Notes: generated from the sequence alone by a model not told the origin. 64,000 nt of DNA from Alphaproteobacteria bacterium 46_93_T64 (GCA_002163135.1 MAAN01000021.1:109237-173236); one strand, 5' to 3'; counted from the stretch's first letter, positions 27,974 to 38,214 are shown. Program-made: numbers and translations.

Positions 27974-28011
27974 ATAAGGGCGGCCTGCTTTTGGTAGGCG
28001 GCCCTTTTTTG
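27974..28011 (+). terminator. Intrinsic terminator after cyclophilin gene
   Basis: AAGGGCGGCCTGC and GTAGGCGGCCCTT form a stem with one internal mismatch, then TTTTTT. Confidence 0.88.
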
Positions 28012-28140
28012 TGTTCAAATACTGACAGGGATGCAATCTAAATAAAATTATAGCAAAATTTGCCCTTAAGCATGCATTAACAACCTTTCAGTACTATCCC
28101 AAATGGAATACGCATAAACGCATCAGCGATCGGGAATGGT

Positions 28141-29790
28141 ATGAACAAAATTGCGAATAAAACCGTTAATACTCGCATTGCTACTTACTTTATCACGGCG
28201 ATCGCTTTTACTGTTTTATATATAACAATTCGCGGAAATGACTGGAAAGGAAGTGCTGAACTTCATACGATCATGGAAGTAATAGCTACTTTGCTCGCTC
28301 TGATGGTGGCTTCCATGGCGATGGTTCGATATTATACCAAGAAAGAAATTATTTTTCTTTTACTCGGCATGGGATTTGTGGGCACTGCATTTCTTGATGG
28401 ATACCATGCTATCGTCACATCCACCTACTTCAGACCGTTTATGCCAAGTGATATCATTAAACTGATCCCATGGAGTTGGGTAGCCTCCCGCCAATTTTTA
28501 TCAATTATGATGGTGGTAGCGCTTTACGCCTGGTATCGAGAGCAAAAATATGGATCAAAGGGCCGGATAAAGGAAGCAACAGTTTACTGGTTCTCCGGCA
28601 CGTTCACCTTAGCGTGTTTTATCTTCTTCGCGTTCACACCTCTCCCAAGAGCCCATTATCCAGAAATTATTTTTCATCGCCCTGAAGAATTTGTACCAGC
28701 ATTCTTTTTTCTTATTGCTTTAATGGGTTTCCTAAAAAAGGGCGAATGGAAAGTCAATTTGTTTGAACATTGGCTGGTTATGTCACTCCTAATCGGATTT
28801 ATCGCTCAAACTGTTTTTATGTCTTTCTCAGGTGAACTGTTTGGGTTGGAGTTCGATATTGCACATACCTTGAAAAAGGTTAGCTATATATGCGTGTTAA
28901 TCGGTTTATTTGTAGCAATGTTCAGTATCTTTCAGGCTGAAGAGAGTAGTAAAGTTCATTTAGAAACCGCCAATAAATCACTGAAAACAGCACTTGATTC
29001 CCTTAACTCAGAAAACTCTCTTAGAATAGAAATTGAAGAAAATCTGCGGACCCGTGAAAAAGCGTTATTGCGGTCAAATCAGGAACTTGAGAAATTCGCC
29101 TACATAGCGTCTCACGACCTTCAGGAGCCTCTTAGAAAGATCCAGGCATTTGGCGGAAGATTGGCTAAAAATAACGAAGCAAACCTGGACGACAAAGGCA
29201 AAGATTATTTGCTTCGTATGCGTAATGCCGCAGAACGAATGACTGTTTTAATCGGAGATTTACTCTCATTCTCAAGAGTTGCAACACATGGGGACGAATT
29301 TTCAGATGTAAATCTTGAAGAAATTGTCGATGGCGTTTTATCTGACCTTGAACTTGCTATTGAAGAATCCAATACGATAATAAATCTAGATCCGTTACCA
29401 CAAATTACCGCAGATCACATTCAAATGCGGCAACTGTTCCAAAATTTAATTGGAAACGCCATAAAATATAAAAAACCTGACGCGGCACCAATAATCGATG
29501 TCAACGTGGATAAGGTTTTGGGTATGAACGGTGATAGTCCGCATAGTTCGTTTTGGAAGATAGAAGTCAAAGACAACGGTATAGGGTTTGACCAGCAATA
29601 TTCAGATAAAGTATTCGAAATTTTCCAACGATTGCACGGTCGCGAAGAATACAAGGGAACAGGTATCGGTTTGGCTATAGCAAGACGTATTGTCGAACGT
29701 CATGACGGTTCTATTAATGCAACGAGCGTTGAAAATGAAGGAGCCACATTTACTGTGTTCCTGCCAGTAGATCTTAAAAAATCGGTTTAG
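28141..29790 (+). CDS. Membrane sensor histidine kinase (MASE3-like N-terminus)
   Basis: A 549-residue kinase. Residues about 15-265 contain seven or eight membrane segments resembling the MASE3-type integral sensor domain (LHTIMEVIATLLALMVA, FLDGYHAIV); this naming is moderate in confidence. A short coiled coil (about 268-312) leads to a HisKA domain with phospho-acceptor H325 (IASHDLQEPLRKI, the phytochrome-like type) and an HATPase domain with N-box FQNLIGNAIKYK, G1 VKDNGIGF and G2 YKGTGIGLAI. There is no HAMP or PAS. It opens a plus-strand run with an Rcp1-like response regulator and a REC-GGDEF-EAL protein, probably one phosphorelay leading to c-di-GMP. Confidence 0.88.
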   Translation: MNKIANKTVNTRIATYFITAIAFTVLYITIRGNDWKGSAELHTIMEVIATLLALMVASMAMVRYYTKKEIIFLLLGMGFVGTAFLDGYHAIVTSTYFRPFMPSDIIKLIPWSWVASRQFLSIMMVVALYAWYREQKYGSKGRIKEATVYWFSGTFTLACFIFFAFTPLPRAHYPEIIFHRPEEFVPAFFFLIALMGFLKKGEWKVNLFEHWLVMSLLIGFIAQTVFMSFSGELFGLEFDIAHTLKKVSYICVLIGLFVAMFSIFQAEESSKVHLETANKSLKTALDSLNSENSLRIEIEENLRTREKALLRSNQELEKFAYIASHDLQEPLRKIQAFGGRLAKNNEANLDDKGKDYLLRMRNAAERMTVLIGDLLSFSRVATHGDEFSDVNLEEIVDGVLSDLELAIEESNTIINLDPLPQITADHIQMRQLFQNLIGNAIKYKKPDAAPIIDVNVDKVLGMNGDSPHSSFWKIEVKDNGIGFDQQYSDKVFEIFQRLHGREEYKGTGIGLAIARRIVERHDGSINATSVENEGATFTVFLPVDLKKSV

Positions 29791-29822
29791 GTTAAATCGA
29801 GTACGTAACAGAATGGAAGGTT

Positions 29823-30287
29823 ATGAAAAATTTTGACATGAGTAGTAGCAAACCAATTACCATTTTAATGGCAGATGATGATGCTGATGACAGGCTTCTG
29901 TTTGAAGAGGCTGTTGAAGAAGCACAGCTAGTAAACAACGTTGAATTTGCGGTAGACGGCATCGACCTACTGGATCGTCTCAGATCAAAAGGAAAATATG
30001 TTGATAAAACCAAAAATGATCTACCCGATTTAATTCTTTTAGATCTAAATATGCCTCGTATGGACGGACGAGAGGCCTTGGAAGAAATTAGAAAAGACGC
30101 GGATATCAAGGGTATCCCAGTTGTGATAATGACAACGTCAGAAGCTGAAGAAGATATTATCAAGACATATGATCTTGGTGCCAGTGGTTACATCACTAAG
30201 CCAGTCACTTTTGATGGTCTTATAGAGACAATTCAAGTGGTTACGGACTATTGGGTAAATATTGTAAAACTTCCAAAAAGATTTTGA
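29823..30287 (+). CDS. Single-domain response regulator, Rcp1-like
   Basis: A 154-residue stand-alone receiver. The acidic pocket is ADDDADD, the phospho-acceptor is D74 in ILLDLNMPRMDG, the switch threonine is in VIMTTSEAEED and the lysine in GYITKPV. The insertion and the DLGASGY motif match the Rcp1 class that partners phytochrome-like kinases, agreeing with the upstream kinase type. GGAAGG lies two bases from the ATG at 29823; an in-frame ATG at 29838 is possible. No output domain, so it probably passes phosphate on or acts by binding. Confidence 0.92.
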   Translation: MKNFDMSSSKPITILMADDDADDRLLFEEAVEEAQLVNNVEFAVDGIDLLDRLRSKGKYVDKTKNDLPDLILLDLNMPRMDGREALEEIRKDADIKGIPVVIMTTSEAEEDIIKTYDLGASGYITKPVTFDGLIETIQVVTDYWVNIVKLPKRF

Positions 30288-30302
30288 TGTGGGAATACTG
30301 CC

Positions 30303-31985
30303 TTGAAAGTACTGTTACTTGAAGACGATGAAGACGACTTCATAATCGCAGCAGACTTGTTAAGCGAAATATATGGGAGTGACTTAACACTTGATTGGGT
30401 GTCCCAGAAAGAGCAAGCGCTTCAGTATGTTCAAGAGAACGATTATGACGTGCTCCTATTCGATCAGTTTTTAGGAAAGACTCAAGGTCTTGATGTCATT
30501 CGAGAGATAAATGAACTGACAACAATATCCGCACCAATGATATTGCTCACTGGCTTGGATGATCGAGAGATTGATATTCAAGCAATGAATGCCGGGGCTA
30601 CAGATTACCTTGTTAAACAAAAACTTGATGAAAGCGTTCTAGAGCGTTCAATTCGTTACTCTTTAAAGCAAAAAAAGGCGGAGCAAGAAATTGAGCATAT
30701 GGCCTATCACGATGCCTTGACGGGTCTGCCAAACCGACTACTTTTCATGCAACATTTAACTTGGTCTTTTGAAATGTGCAAAAGACGAAATAAGTCGAGC
30801 ACGGTCCTTTTTATCGACCTGGATAATTTTAAAACAATTAACGATACATTGGGTCATTCAGCCGGTGATCAACTGCTGGTACATGTTGCAAATCGGATCA
30901 AAAGCAGCCTGCGTGCGGAAGACCTTGTTGCACGATTTGGCGGCGATGAATTTGTTATATTGCTTAACCAAATAGACGAAGATCCCGACGAGATCCAGGA
31001 AAACGCGAAAATTGTCGTCGATAAAATACAAGCTGCATTGCGGGAACCCGTAACATTTGACGGGCAGCCGTTGGTGATTACGCCAAGCATCGGGGGCGTA
31101 AATTATCCAAAACCCGCGGATACACCGGAATCTGTTATAAAGTACGCCGATACGGCAATGTATAATGTAAAATCTGCCGGTAGAGATTCTTTCACATTTT
31201 TCAGTGCGGAAATGGGGGAAGCTATTCAACAGCAACATCAAATGGAAACAAAGCTGCGTTTTGCGCTTGTAAATCAAGAATTCCATTTGGTATTTCAGCC
31301 AATTCTCGATATGAAAAATATGAAAATTGTCAGTGCAGAGGCGCTAATAAGGTGGGAAAATCCCGAACTTGGAAATATACCGCCGCTTGACTTCATTCCA
31401 ATTGCAGAAAAATCGAATACGATCATCGAAATTGGTGAGTGGGTGATAACTGAAGCAATCGAAAACCTTGCGCTTTTACCTGATCTTCCTTGCATGTCAA
31501 TAAATGTAAGTATGAAACAATTTAAAGCAACTAATCTGGTAAACTGTCTCAAACAATCTTTGTCAAAACATCAGATTGAGCCAAATAGAATTTTGCTAGA
31601 AGTTACGGAAAGTATTTTCGTTGACGATATTGAAATGACCATCGCCAAAATGAATGAACTAAGAAGTTTGGGTATCAGTTTCGCATTAGATGACTTTGGA
31701 ACCGGTTTTTCATCCCTGACGCAATTGAAGCATTTGCCGATAGACATTTTAAAAATCGATAAGAGTTTTATTTCAGAACTCACATTAGGTAACAAAAATT
31801 CGGCCATCGTCAAATCTGTAATTCTTCTTGGAAACGAGTTAAACATTAAAGTTATCGGGGAGGGTGTTGAAGACGAGAGTCAAAAAGATTTCCTGATTAA
31901 ACATGGTACAGATTTGGGTCAGGGGTACTTATTCAGCAAGCCTAAAAAAATCGAGGAGTTCTCAGAGTTTTGTAAAACGTTATAG
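30303..31985 (+). CDS. Response regulator with GGDEF and EAL domains (c-di-GMP turnover)
   Basis: A 560-residue REC-GGDEF-EAL protein. The receiver (1-115) has EDDEDD, phospho-acceptor D54 and K105. The GGDEF domain (about 125-290) has an intact active site (FGGDEF) and an intact inhibitory site RAED before it, so it could make and be inhibited by c-di-GMP. The EAL domain (about 310-550) keeps SAEALIRW, the ESIF glutamate and LDDFGTGFSS, so it could also hydrolyse it; which activity dominates cannot be read. The start is TTG with a GGGA site about eight bases upstream; it lies 15 bases after the Rcp1-like gene. Confidence 0.94.
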   Translation: MKVLLLEDDEDDFIIAADLLSEIYGSDLTLDWVSQKEQALQYVQENDYDVLLFDQFLGKTQGLDVIREINELTTISAPMILLTGLDDREIDIQAMNAGATDYLVKQKLDESVLERSIRYSLKQKKAEQEIEHMAYHDALTGLPNRLLFMQHLTWSFEMCKRRNKSSTVLFIDLDNFKTINDTLGHSAGDQLLVHVANRIKSSLRAEDLVARFGGDEFVILLNQIDEDPDEIQENAKIVVDKIQAALREPVTFDGQPLVITPSIGGVNYPKPADTPESVIKYADTAMYNVKSAGRDSFTFFSAEMGEAIQQQHQMETKLRFALVNQEFHLVFQPILDMKNMKIVSAEALIRWENPELGNIPPLDFIPIAEKSNTIIEIGEWVITEAIENLALLPDLPCMSINVSMKQFKATNLVNCLKQSLSKHQIEPNRILLEVTESIFVDDIEMTIAKMNELRSLGISFALDDFGTGFSSLTQLKHLPIDILKIDKSFISELTLGNKNSAIVKSVILLGNELNIKVIGEGVEDESQKDFLIKHGTDLGQGYLFSKPKKIEEFSEFCKTL

Positions 31986-32010
31986 AAAATTATAGTTCTG
32001 TCTTGGCTTT

Positions 32011-32048
32011 AAACAAAAAAAGAGTTGAGCATTACAAATACTCAACTC
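32011..32048 (-). terminator. Intrinsic terminator of the SDR gene
   Basis: GAGTTGAG (32022-32029) pairs with CTCAACTC (32041-32048); inner bases extend it. On the minus strand the T-run (A at 32014-32021) follows directly. It may also help end the plus-strand GGDEF-EAL transcript. Confidence 0.85.
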
Positions 32049-32074
32049 CTATATAAATCATCTACCGCTCTGGA

Positions 32075-32833
32075 TTAGATGCAACGACCCCCATCAACTT
32101 CAAGTGCAACACCTGTAATGAATGATGCTTCATCTGAGGCCAGCCAAAGCGCAGCATTCGCAAGATCCAGCGGAGTATTCATGCGACCGATAGGAATGCT
32201 GGCCTGAAATTTTTCACGAATTTCTGGTGTATCTTCACCGCCCATAAACTCAATAGCCATTTGGGTAAGTGCAATAACTGGACAAAGGGCATTTACGCGT
32301 ACCTGTTGCGGAGCCAATTCAATGGCCATGGATTTGGTCATGGTCAAAACGGCACCTTTACTGGAATTATACCAGACAAGGCCGGGGCGAGGGCTTAGAG
32401 CCGCCGTAGACGCTATGTTAATGATGTTGCCACTGCCTTGTTCCAACATAATCGGGACAATTGCTTTACTAGTCAAAAATATGCTTTTGACATTTACGTC
32501 ATAGATTTTCTGAAAAGTTTCTTCATCTGTTTCCAGCATCGGCGCATTACGTTGCGGCATACCTGCATTATTTACGAGAATGTCTAGGCTACCGAATGAA
32601 GAGACAGCATTCTCAGCCATTGCGTTAACTTGAGACGCAGATGTCACATCAGTAATATCTGCGATAGCTTTTCCGCCCTTTGCATTAATAGCTGCAGCTA
32701 CTTTTTGAGCGGCTTCTTCGTTTATGTCACTGACAACGATTTTTGCGCCTTCTTCCGCAAACCGAAGGGCCATGCCTTCGCCAAACCCTGCACCGGCACC
32801 AGTAATAACAGCAACCTTGTTTTCTAATCTCAC
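32075..32833 (-). CDS. Short-chain dehydrogenase/reductase
   Basis: A 252-residue classical SDR that oxidises or reduces a hydroxy or keto substrate with NAD(P). The cofactor motif is TGAGAGFGEG, NNAG follows, and the catalytic serine, tyrosine and lysine are in NIASTAAL and YNSSK. The D in VVSDINEE favours NAD. Start GTG at 32833 has GGGAG six to seven bases upstream and the protein then begins RLENKVAVITG as in relatives; the frame remains open to 32920. Substrate unknown; closest-looking group is 3-oxoacyl-ACP reductase-like/glucose dehydrogenase-like SDRs. Confidence 0.9.
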   Translation of the reverse strand: MRLENKVAVITGAGAGFGEGMALRFAEEGAKIVVSDINEEAAQKVAAAINAKGGKAIADITDVTSASQVNAMAENAVSSFGSLDILVNNAGMPQRNAPMLETDEETFQKIYDVNVKSIFLTSKAIVPIMLEQGSGNIINIASTAALSPRPGLVWYNSSKGAVLTMTKSMAIELAPQQVRVNALCPVIALTQMAIEFMGGEDTPEIREKFQASIPIGRMNTPLDLANAALWLASDEASFITGVALEVDGGRCI

Positions 32834-32941
32834 GGTCTTCTCCCCATGGAAATAATATTGTTTGTATGTTTTATCGACAGAGAGAAACAACTCTTTGTCA
32901 AATAGGTTTGCATCAAACAATATAAGAGAGAACGCGGTTTA

Positions 32942-35062
32942 TCAAGCGGCAGTACGCACGACACGATCACGAGGAAGATAAATTGTAACCGTAGTACCTT
33001 TGCCAAATTCGCTATCAACCTTAAGCTGACCGTTGTGCAGCTCCATCAGGTTTTTAGAAAGTGAAAGCCCAAGACCTGTTCCCTGGTATTTTCGGCTGAG
33101 TTCACTATCCACCTGCACAAACGGAGTCAGGGCTTTAGCTATGTCTTCTTTTCGAATGCCTATGCCTGTATCCTGCACAGAAAGAGCAAGTGATCCATCA
33201 CCTTCTACAACGCAATGAATGGATACTTCACCGCCTTGAGGTGTAAATTTGATGGCATTGGAAAGTAAATTAATGACAACCTGCTTTATCATTTTCGGGT
33301 CTGCTATAACCGTCGGCAAAACTGAACTTAAATAGGAAGACATCTTTATGTTGTTGGCATTTCGTTGATGTTCGGTCAGGCGCATACATTCGTCTACCAG
33401 AGATATAATATCGACTTTGTCTTCTGAAATATTCTGCGCACCGGATTCGACTTTTGAAAGATCAAGAATATCATTTATCAGGTCAAGTAAATGAACGCCA
33501 CTTGCATGTATATCTCCAGCATATTCAATATATTTTTCTGAGCCAACCTTGCCATAAATTTCGTTTTTTATGATTTCAGAAAAACCTATTACAGCATTTA
33601 ACGGAGTCCGTAATTCATGGCTCATATTTGCAAGGAAAGTTCCTTTAAGCTGAGCGGCGTATTCAGCCTCTTCTTTCGCAATTTTTAATAATTCTTGCGC
33701 TTTTGTCTGTGCAGAAATGTCTCGGGCTATAATTTGCATCACTGGTCTATCTCCATACAGCAATGCCGATGCTTCTAATTCCACATCAATTCGTTTCCCT
33801 ATTTTTCCGATTACCTGGCTTTTTTCCGCACTCACAATTTCACCCGGCTGAAGGTGATCAGCGCCCCCAAAATGGGCTTCAAGCACATCATGGTCAATTA
33901 TTGGGAAGAATTTTTGGACGTTATCGCCAACAATGGAATGAAGGTCTTTTGCCTCTAGCAATTTTATAGCAGCCGCGTTGGCATAAATAATTATACCATC
34001 TTTATGAACGAGGATAGCGTCTGGTGATAACTCAACCATTTTACGGTATCTGTTTTCACTTTCTTTCAACAGAAGTTGGGTCGATTTTTCCAAAGTGACA
34101 TCAGAGAAAGTGCAGACATAGCCGCCTTCGGGTAAATTTGATCGGACAATTTCGATTATTTTCCCACTTTTTAACTGACGCTCTGTCCTGTTGGTCGCAA
34201 ATGTTTGCATTCTCTGCAAGGTTGCCGCAATAAACGCTTGAGGATCAACACCTTCACCAACATATTTTGAAAAATTAATAAATAGATGCTGTTCTAGTGT
34301 AATTCCAATGAAAATATTCTCGGGATTAATATCCATTAAATCGAGATATTTTTCATTCCAACTCGCAATGCAGTTATTGGCATCATAGACGCAGATTCCA
34401 ATTGGAATATTTTCATAAACCGTATTTAGTAATTTATTAGTTACGCCAAGTTCCGATTGTTGATGTAGCGCTTTGGTTTCCTCGCGAACAATCACCGCCA
34501 TTCCTTGATCATGAGTGTATCTCTCATTTACAACAAGATGTCGGCCTGTTGGCGTGGAGAAGTGCACGTCATTGCGGGGCATTATGTGGTTTTTTTCGAT
34601 ACTTCGAATGTAGTTTCTAAGTGGTGCTTTCTGTTCTTCCGTCTCAAACCAATCCAGCACTTCTTTTTCAATAGATTTACGATGAACTCCAGGTGAGAAT
34701 TCAACACCTGATTCTCTGAAAATATCGCGGATCAATCTATTCGCGATAACCAGTCTCTGGTTCTTATCGTAGAGTAAAAATCCTTCGCCGAGTGTTTCAA
34801 CGGCGTCAGAAAGCTGATGATAGCGCAATCGAATGTTTTTTTGCTCGATTGTTTCCTGGCGATTTCGAGAAATAAATTGATAGGCAAGAAGCGCAACTAA
34901 ACCCGTAGATACCCCGTAAGCAAAAACGGCTAGAATTAGACTAACTTGGCTAAGTAAAATACCACTTACCAAAACGACTGAGAGTATCCCAATTGTTAAA
35001 CCGTGTGGTTTATACTTATTCAATGTTGCTGGTTTCATAATCGAAAAATCGTGTCCAAACAT
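32942..35062 (-). CDS. PAS-domain sensor histidine kinase
   Basis: A kinase of about 706 residues. Two adjacent membrane helices near the N-terminus (about 22-64) leave almost no periplasmic part, so it senses in the cytosol or membrane. Three PAS-like regions follow (about 80-180, 195-310 and 325-445). The HisKA domain has H482 (NMSHELRTPLNAVIGFSEI), and the HATPase domain has LLSNAIKFT, VQDTGIGI and GTGLGLSLSKNL. The C-terminal FGKGTTVTIYLPR is normal; no receiver is attached and no regulator gene is adjacent. The set resembles the PleC/DivJ class in domain style but not specifically. ATG at 35062 is a guess; 35038 (ATG) and 35074 (TTG) are alternatives. Confidence 0.87.
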   Translation of the reverse strand: MFGHDFSIMKPATLNKYKPHGLTIGILSVVLVSGILLSQVSLILAVFAYGVSTGLVALLAYQFISRNRQETIEQKNIRLRYHQLSDAVETLGEGFLLYDKNQRLVIANRLIRDIFRESGVEFSPGVHRKSIEKEVLDWFETEEQKAPLRNYIRSIEKNHIMPRNDVHFSTPTGRHLVVNERYTHDQGMAVIVREETKALHQQSELGVTNKLLNTVYENIPIGICVYDANNCIASWNEKYLDLMDINPENIFIGITLEQHLFINFSKYVGEGVDPQAFIAATLQRMQTFATNRTERQLKSGKIIEIVRSNLPEGGYVCTFSDVTLEKSTQLLLKESENRYRKMVELSPDAILVHKDGIIIYANAAAIKLLEAKDLHSIVGDNVQKFFPIIDHDVLEAHFGGADHLQPGEIVSAEKSQVIGKIGKRIDVELEASALLYGDRPVMQIIARDISAQTKAQELLKIAKEEAEYAAQLKGTFLANMSHELRTPLNAVIGFSEIIKNEIYGKVGSEKYIEYAGDIHASGVHLLDLINDILDLSKVESGAQNISEDKVDIISLVDECMRLTEHQRNANNIKMSSYLSSVLPTVIADPKMIKQVVINLLSNAIKFTPQGGEVSIHCVVEGDGSLALSVQDTGIGIRKEDIAKALTPFVQVDSELSRKYQGTGLGLSLSKNLMELHNGQLKVDSEFGKGTTVTIYLPRDRVVRTAA

Positions 35063-35265
35063 GGTAAGCTGCAATACTCAAGATATGAATCTATTTAGCC
35101 AATTTTAGACAAGTTCCGTTAAAGTTTAGTTTATGTAAAAAAGTAAGTTCCCTAATGTTGGATTAATGAAAATGTGACGGGACCTGTACATGATGCTATG
35201 TTGCATTCGCGCTTATCAGGGCGTACAAACAATTTTTCTTAGAAATAGAGAATTCGCAAGCGATT

Positions 35266-35991
35266 ATGGCTCATAAAAATACTGACGGCCCAGATGGTGA
35301 AGAACACCACGATCATAAAAATATTCTGGTAGAGCCAGCCCCCAAAATAGGCCTGTTCTCAAGATTGAGAACTTATTTTCTAACAGGTATTGTGATCACA
35401 GCACCGATTGCAATTACCATCTATTTAACATATGTTTTCGTGGATTTTGTTGATGCAAATGTCACGCCGCTTATTCCGGCGAGATATAATCCAGAAACGT
35501 ATTTACCCTTTAGTGTTCCAGGACTTGGTCTGTTTGTCGCGGTTCTGGTTCTTATCTTAATCGGGTTTCTAACTGCAAATTTCTTAGGTCGATCACTCCT
35601 TCATTTTGGCGAGCGAATTGTCGCGCGAATGCCGGTAGTACGCTCAATCTATAAAGCATTAAAACAAATCATTGAAACCGTCCTCGCACAATCCAGTTCA
35701 TCTTTTCGCGAAGTTGTTCTTTTTGAATATCCTCGAAAAGGTATTTGGGCCATTGCTTTTGTTACCAGCGAGGTAAAGGGAGAAGTTGCAGATCTAGACG
35801 AAGAAACCATGATAAGCGTTTTCCTACCAACTACCCCCAATCCAACTTCCGGATTTTTATTGTTTGTCCCCAAACGAGATCTTAAGTTCCTCGATATGTC
35901 GGTAGAGGAGGGCGTAAAACTCGTTATTTCTGCTGGTATGATTTGGCCATCTGATGAAAGAAAAGATGACAATAATGAAGGCCAATCTTAA
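35266..35991 (+). CDS. DUF502 family membrane protein
   Basis: A 241-residue inner-membrane protein of the DUF502 family. After a charged N-terminus come a hairpin of two membrane segments (about 37-61 and 88-110) with TGIVITAPIAITIYLTY, the signature GERIVARMPVVRSIYKALKQ, and a soluble domain with FLPTTPNPTSGFLLFVP. Function is unknown; plant homologues (LCV/COV) affect vascular patterning through membrane traffic. Ends two bases from the recG stop, convergent, with no hairpin between. Confidence 0.9.
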   Translation: MAHKNTDGPDGEEHHDHKNILVEPAPKIGLFSRLRTYFLTGIVITAPIAITIYLTYVFVDFVDANVTPLIPARYNPETYLPFSVPGLGLFVAVLVLILIGFLTANFLGRSLLHFGERIVARMPVVRSIYKALKQIIETVLAQSSSSFREVVLFEYPRKGIWAIAFVTSEVKGEVADLDEETMISVFLPTTPNPTSGFLLFVPKRDLKFLDMSVEEGVKLVISAGMIWPSDERKDDNNEGQS

Positions 35992-35993
35992 CT

Positions 35994-38087
35994 TTAACCT
36001 GATTGTAAATAACGGATCGCACTTTCACGTTCGAACAGATAAAGCAATGTTCGAATAGCCCGACCGCGCTCACTTGCAAGTTCTGGGTCTATCTCGAGAA
36101 AATGACGGGCGTCATCCCGCGCTATCTGCAATAGCCTACTATGCACTTGCAGATCAGCGATTTTAAATTCAGGCAAGCCGCTTTGACGTGTTCCGAGTAA
36201 CTCGCCTGCGCCGCGAAGGCGTAGATCTTCTTCAGCAATGCGAAAACCATCCTCGGTTTCGCGCATAATTTTAAGTCGTGCCTTTTGTGTCTCGCCAAGT
36301 GGTCCTGCATACATCAGCAGGCAACTGCCGGCGAGAGCACCTCGGCCTACGCGCCCCCGAAGCTGATGAAGCTGTGCCAAGCCAAATCGTTCTGAATGTT
36401 CAATAATCATGACAGTAGCCTCTGGGACGTCCACACCAACTTCGATAACTGTTGTTGCTACCAGAATTTGCGTATCGCCAGCTTTAAAGGCCTCCATTGC
36501 CGCATCTTTTTCGTCCGACTTCATCTTCCCGTGCACAAGTCCAACTTGATTTGGATACAGGGCATTCAAATAGGTATACCGGTCTTCGGCAGCCGCTAAA
36601 TCCGATACCTCGCTCTCCTCCACTAAAGGGCATACCCAATAAACACGTTCATTCGCGGCAAGTTTTCGATCAAGGCTGGCCGCTACCTGATCAAGTCGCT
36701 CGATTTCAATGGCTCGTGTTTCGATGGGCTGACGTCCGGGTGGTTTTTCCGCAATCACTGACACATCCATATCGCCATAGGCCGTCAACGTTAGTGTCCG
36801 CGGGATTGGTGTTGCCGTCATAACGAGTACATCAACACCCCCTTTATCGGGCCGACCTTTTGCACTCAAAGATAAACGTTGACGCACTCCGAAACGGTGT
36901 TGTTCATCGATTATTGCTAACCCCAAATCATGAAACATAACATCGTCTTGAAACAAGGCGTGTGTTCCAATAAGAATATCAATATCTCCAGCCTGCAATT
37001 CTTCAAGGAGAGCCGATCTCTTCTTCCCTTTAAGGCGTCCGGTTAGAAGCGCAATTTTAAGTCCAGCCGCATCTGTAAAGGGTTTGATAGATTGTAAATG
37101 CTGACGAGCCAATATTTCGGTCGGTGCCATAAATGCACCTTGAGCCCCACAACCAATGCACTTGGCAAGTGCCATCAACGCAACCGCTGTCTTTCCGCTT
37201 CCAACATCGCCTTGAATAAGGCGCAGCATGCGACTGTTTGATTCCATATCAGCACACACTTCGGATAACGCTGAGTTTTGCGCATTCGTAAGTTTATAAG
37301 GGAGGGCCGCCTCAATCGAGGATTGAGCGTCACCACCTCCAATAAAGGAGCGACCCTTTTTCCCACGCATATTCTGACGAACCAATTCAAGTGCCAATTG
37401 ATTGGAGAGTAGTTCATCATATGCCAATCTTAAACGAGCAGGGGTGTCAGGTTCAAGCTCGTCTGCCCCCTCAGGTTTGTGCACCTTTCGCATACACGCC
37501 ATCCAAGTTTGCCAGTTCTCACGTTTTATCAACGCCTCATCCAACCATTCAGACAATTCGGGAAGTGATAGAAAAGCCTGCGTAACAGCTTTGCTCATGG
37601 TCTTATTAGTAACACCAGCGGACAGGGGATACACTGCTTCAAATTTTGGTATATCAATTTTTTCACCCGTTTTCAGAATATGATCTGGATGGGTCATTTG
37701 ATACTCACCAGAATATTGTTCTAGCTTACCGGCCAGCGTTCGGCTTTGGCCCACGGGTAGTTGACCTTTTAAATACTCTTCGCGGCCATTAAAAAAGGTT
37801 AGGGTGAGTTCTTTTGATCCGACTTCGCATGTTATCCGATATGGTACACGACGGTTTCGGGAGGGAAAATGTTTAAGCACCATCACAGGGACAATAACCT
37901 GTTGGGTTATATAACGCTCATCCAATTCGGTGATTTCTTTCCGCTCAACCATCCCGCTCGGTAAGTGAAACAAAACATCATTCACATGTTCGCCAGCCAG
38001 TTTTGCGATCAACACAGCCAAACGCGGGCCGATCCCCTTCAAGGTATCGATGGATTTAAATAGGGGGAAAAGGACTTCCGGACGCAT
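35994..38087 (-). CDS. recG: ATP-dependent DNA helicase RecG
   Basis: A 697-residue SF2 helicase that regresses stalled replication forks and branch-migrates Holliday junctions. An N-terminal wedge/OB domain (about 60-160) precedes helicase motifs: Walker A GDVGSGKTAVA, DEQHRFGV, TATPIPRT, and motif VI QLRGRVGRG; the C-terminal region has RGAGELLGTRQSGLPEF, the RecG signature. Length is normal. It diverges from sdhE-mfd, another helicase locus. Confidence 0.98.
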   Translation of the reverse strand: MRPEVLFPLFKSIDTLKGIGPRLAVLIAKLAGEHVNDVLFHLPSGMVERKEITELDERYITQQVIVPVMVLKHFPSRNRRVPYRITCEVGSKELTLTFFNGREEYLKGQLPVGQSRTLAGKLEQYSGEYQMTHPDHILKTGEKIDIPKFEAVYPLSAGVTNKTMSKAVTQAFLSLPELSEWLDEALIKRENWQTWMACMRKVHKPEGADELEPDTPARLRLAYDELLSNQLALELVRQNMRGKKGRSFIGGGDAQSSIEAALPYKLTNAQNSALSEVCADMESNSRMLRLIQGDVGSGKTAVALMALAKCIGCGAQGAFMAPTEILARQHLQSIKPFTDAAGLKIALLTGRLKGKKRSALLEELQAGDIDILIGTHALFQDDVMFHDLGLAIIDEQHRFGVRQRLSLSAKGRPDKGGVDVLVMTATPIPRTLTLTAYGDMDVSVIAEKPPGRQPIETRAIEIERLDQVAASLDRKLAANERVYWVCPLVEESEVSDLAAAEDRYTYLNALYPNQVGLVHGKMKSDEKDAAMEAFKAGDTQILVATTVIEVGVDVPEATVMIIEHSERFGLAQLHQLRGRVGRGALAGSCLLMYAGPLGETQKARLKIMRETEDGFRIAEEDLRLRGAGELLGTRQSGLPEFKIADLQVHSRLLQIARDDARHFLEIDPELASERGRAIRTLLYLFERESAIRYLQSG

Positions 38088-38214
38088 CTAATTTCCTAAT
38101 GGTTTTTTGATTGATGGTTAAATTAGTACAGAAATACAAATCACGTCCAGCTTAGTGCTGACAAAGGACAACAAAAACTGTATATCCAGTGGCAATCAAT
38201 ATGAAGGTTGCCAA

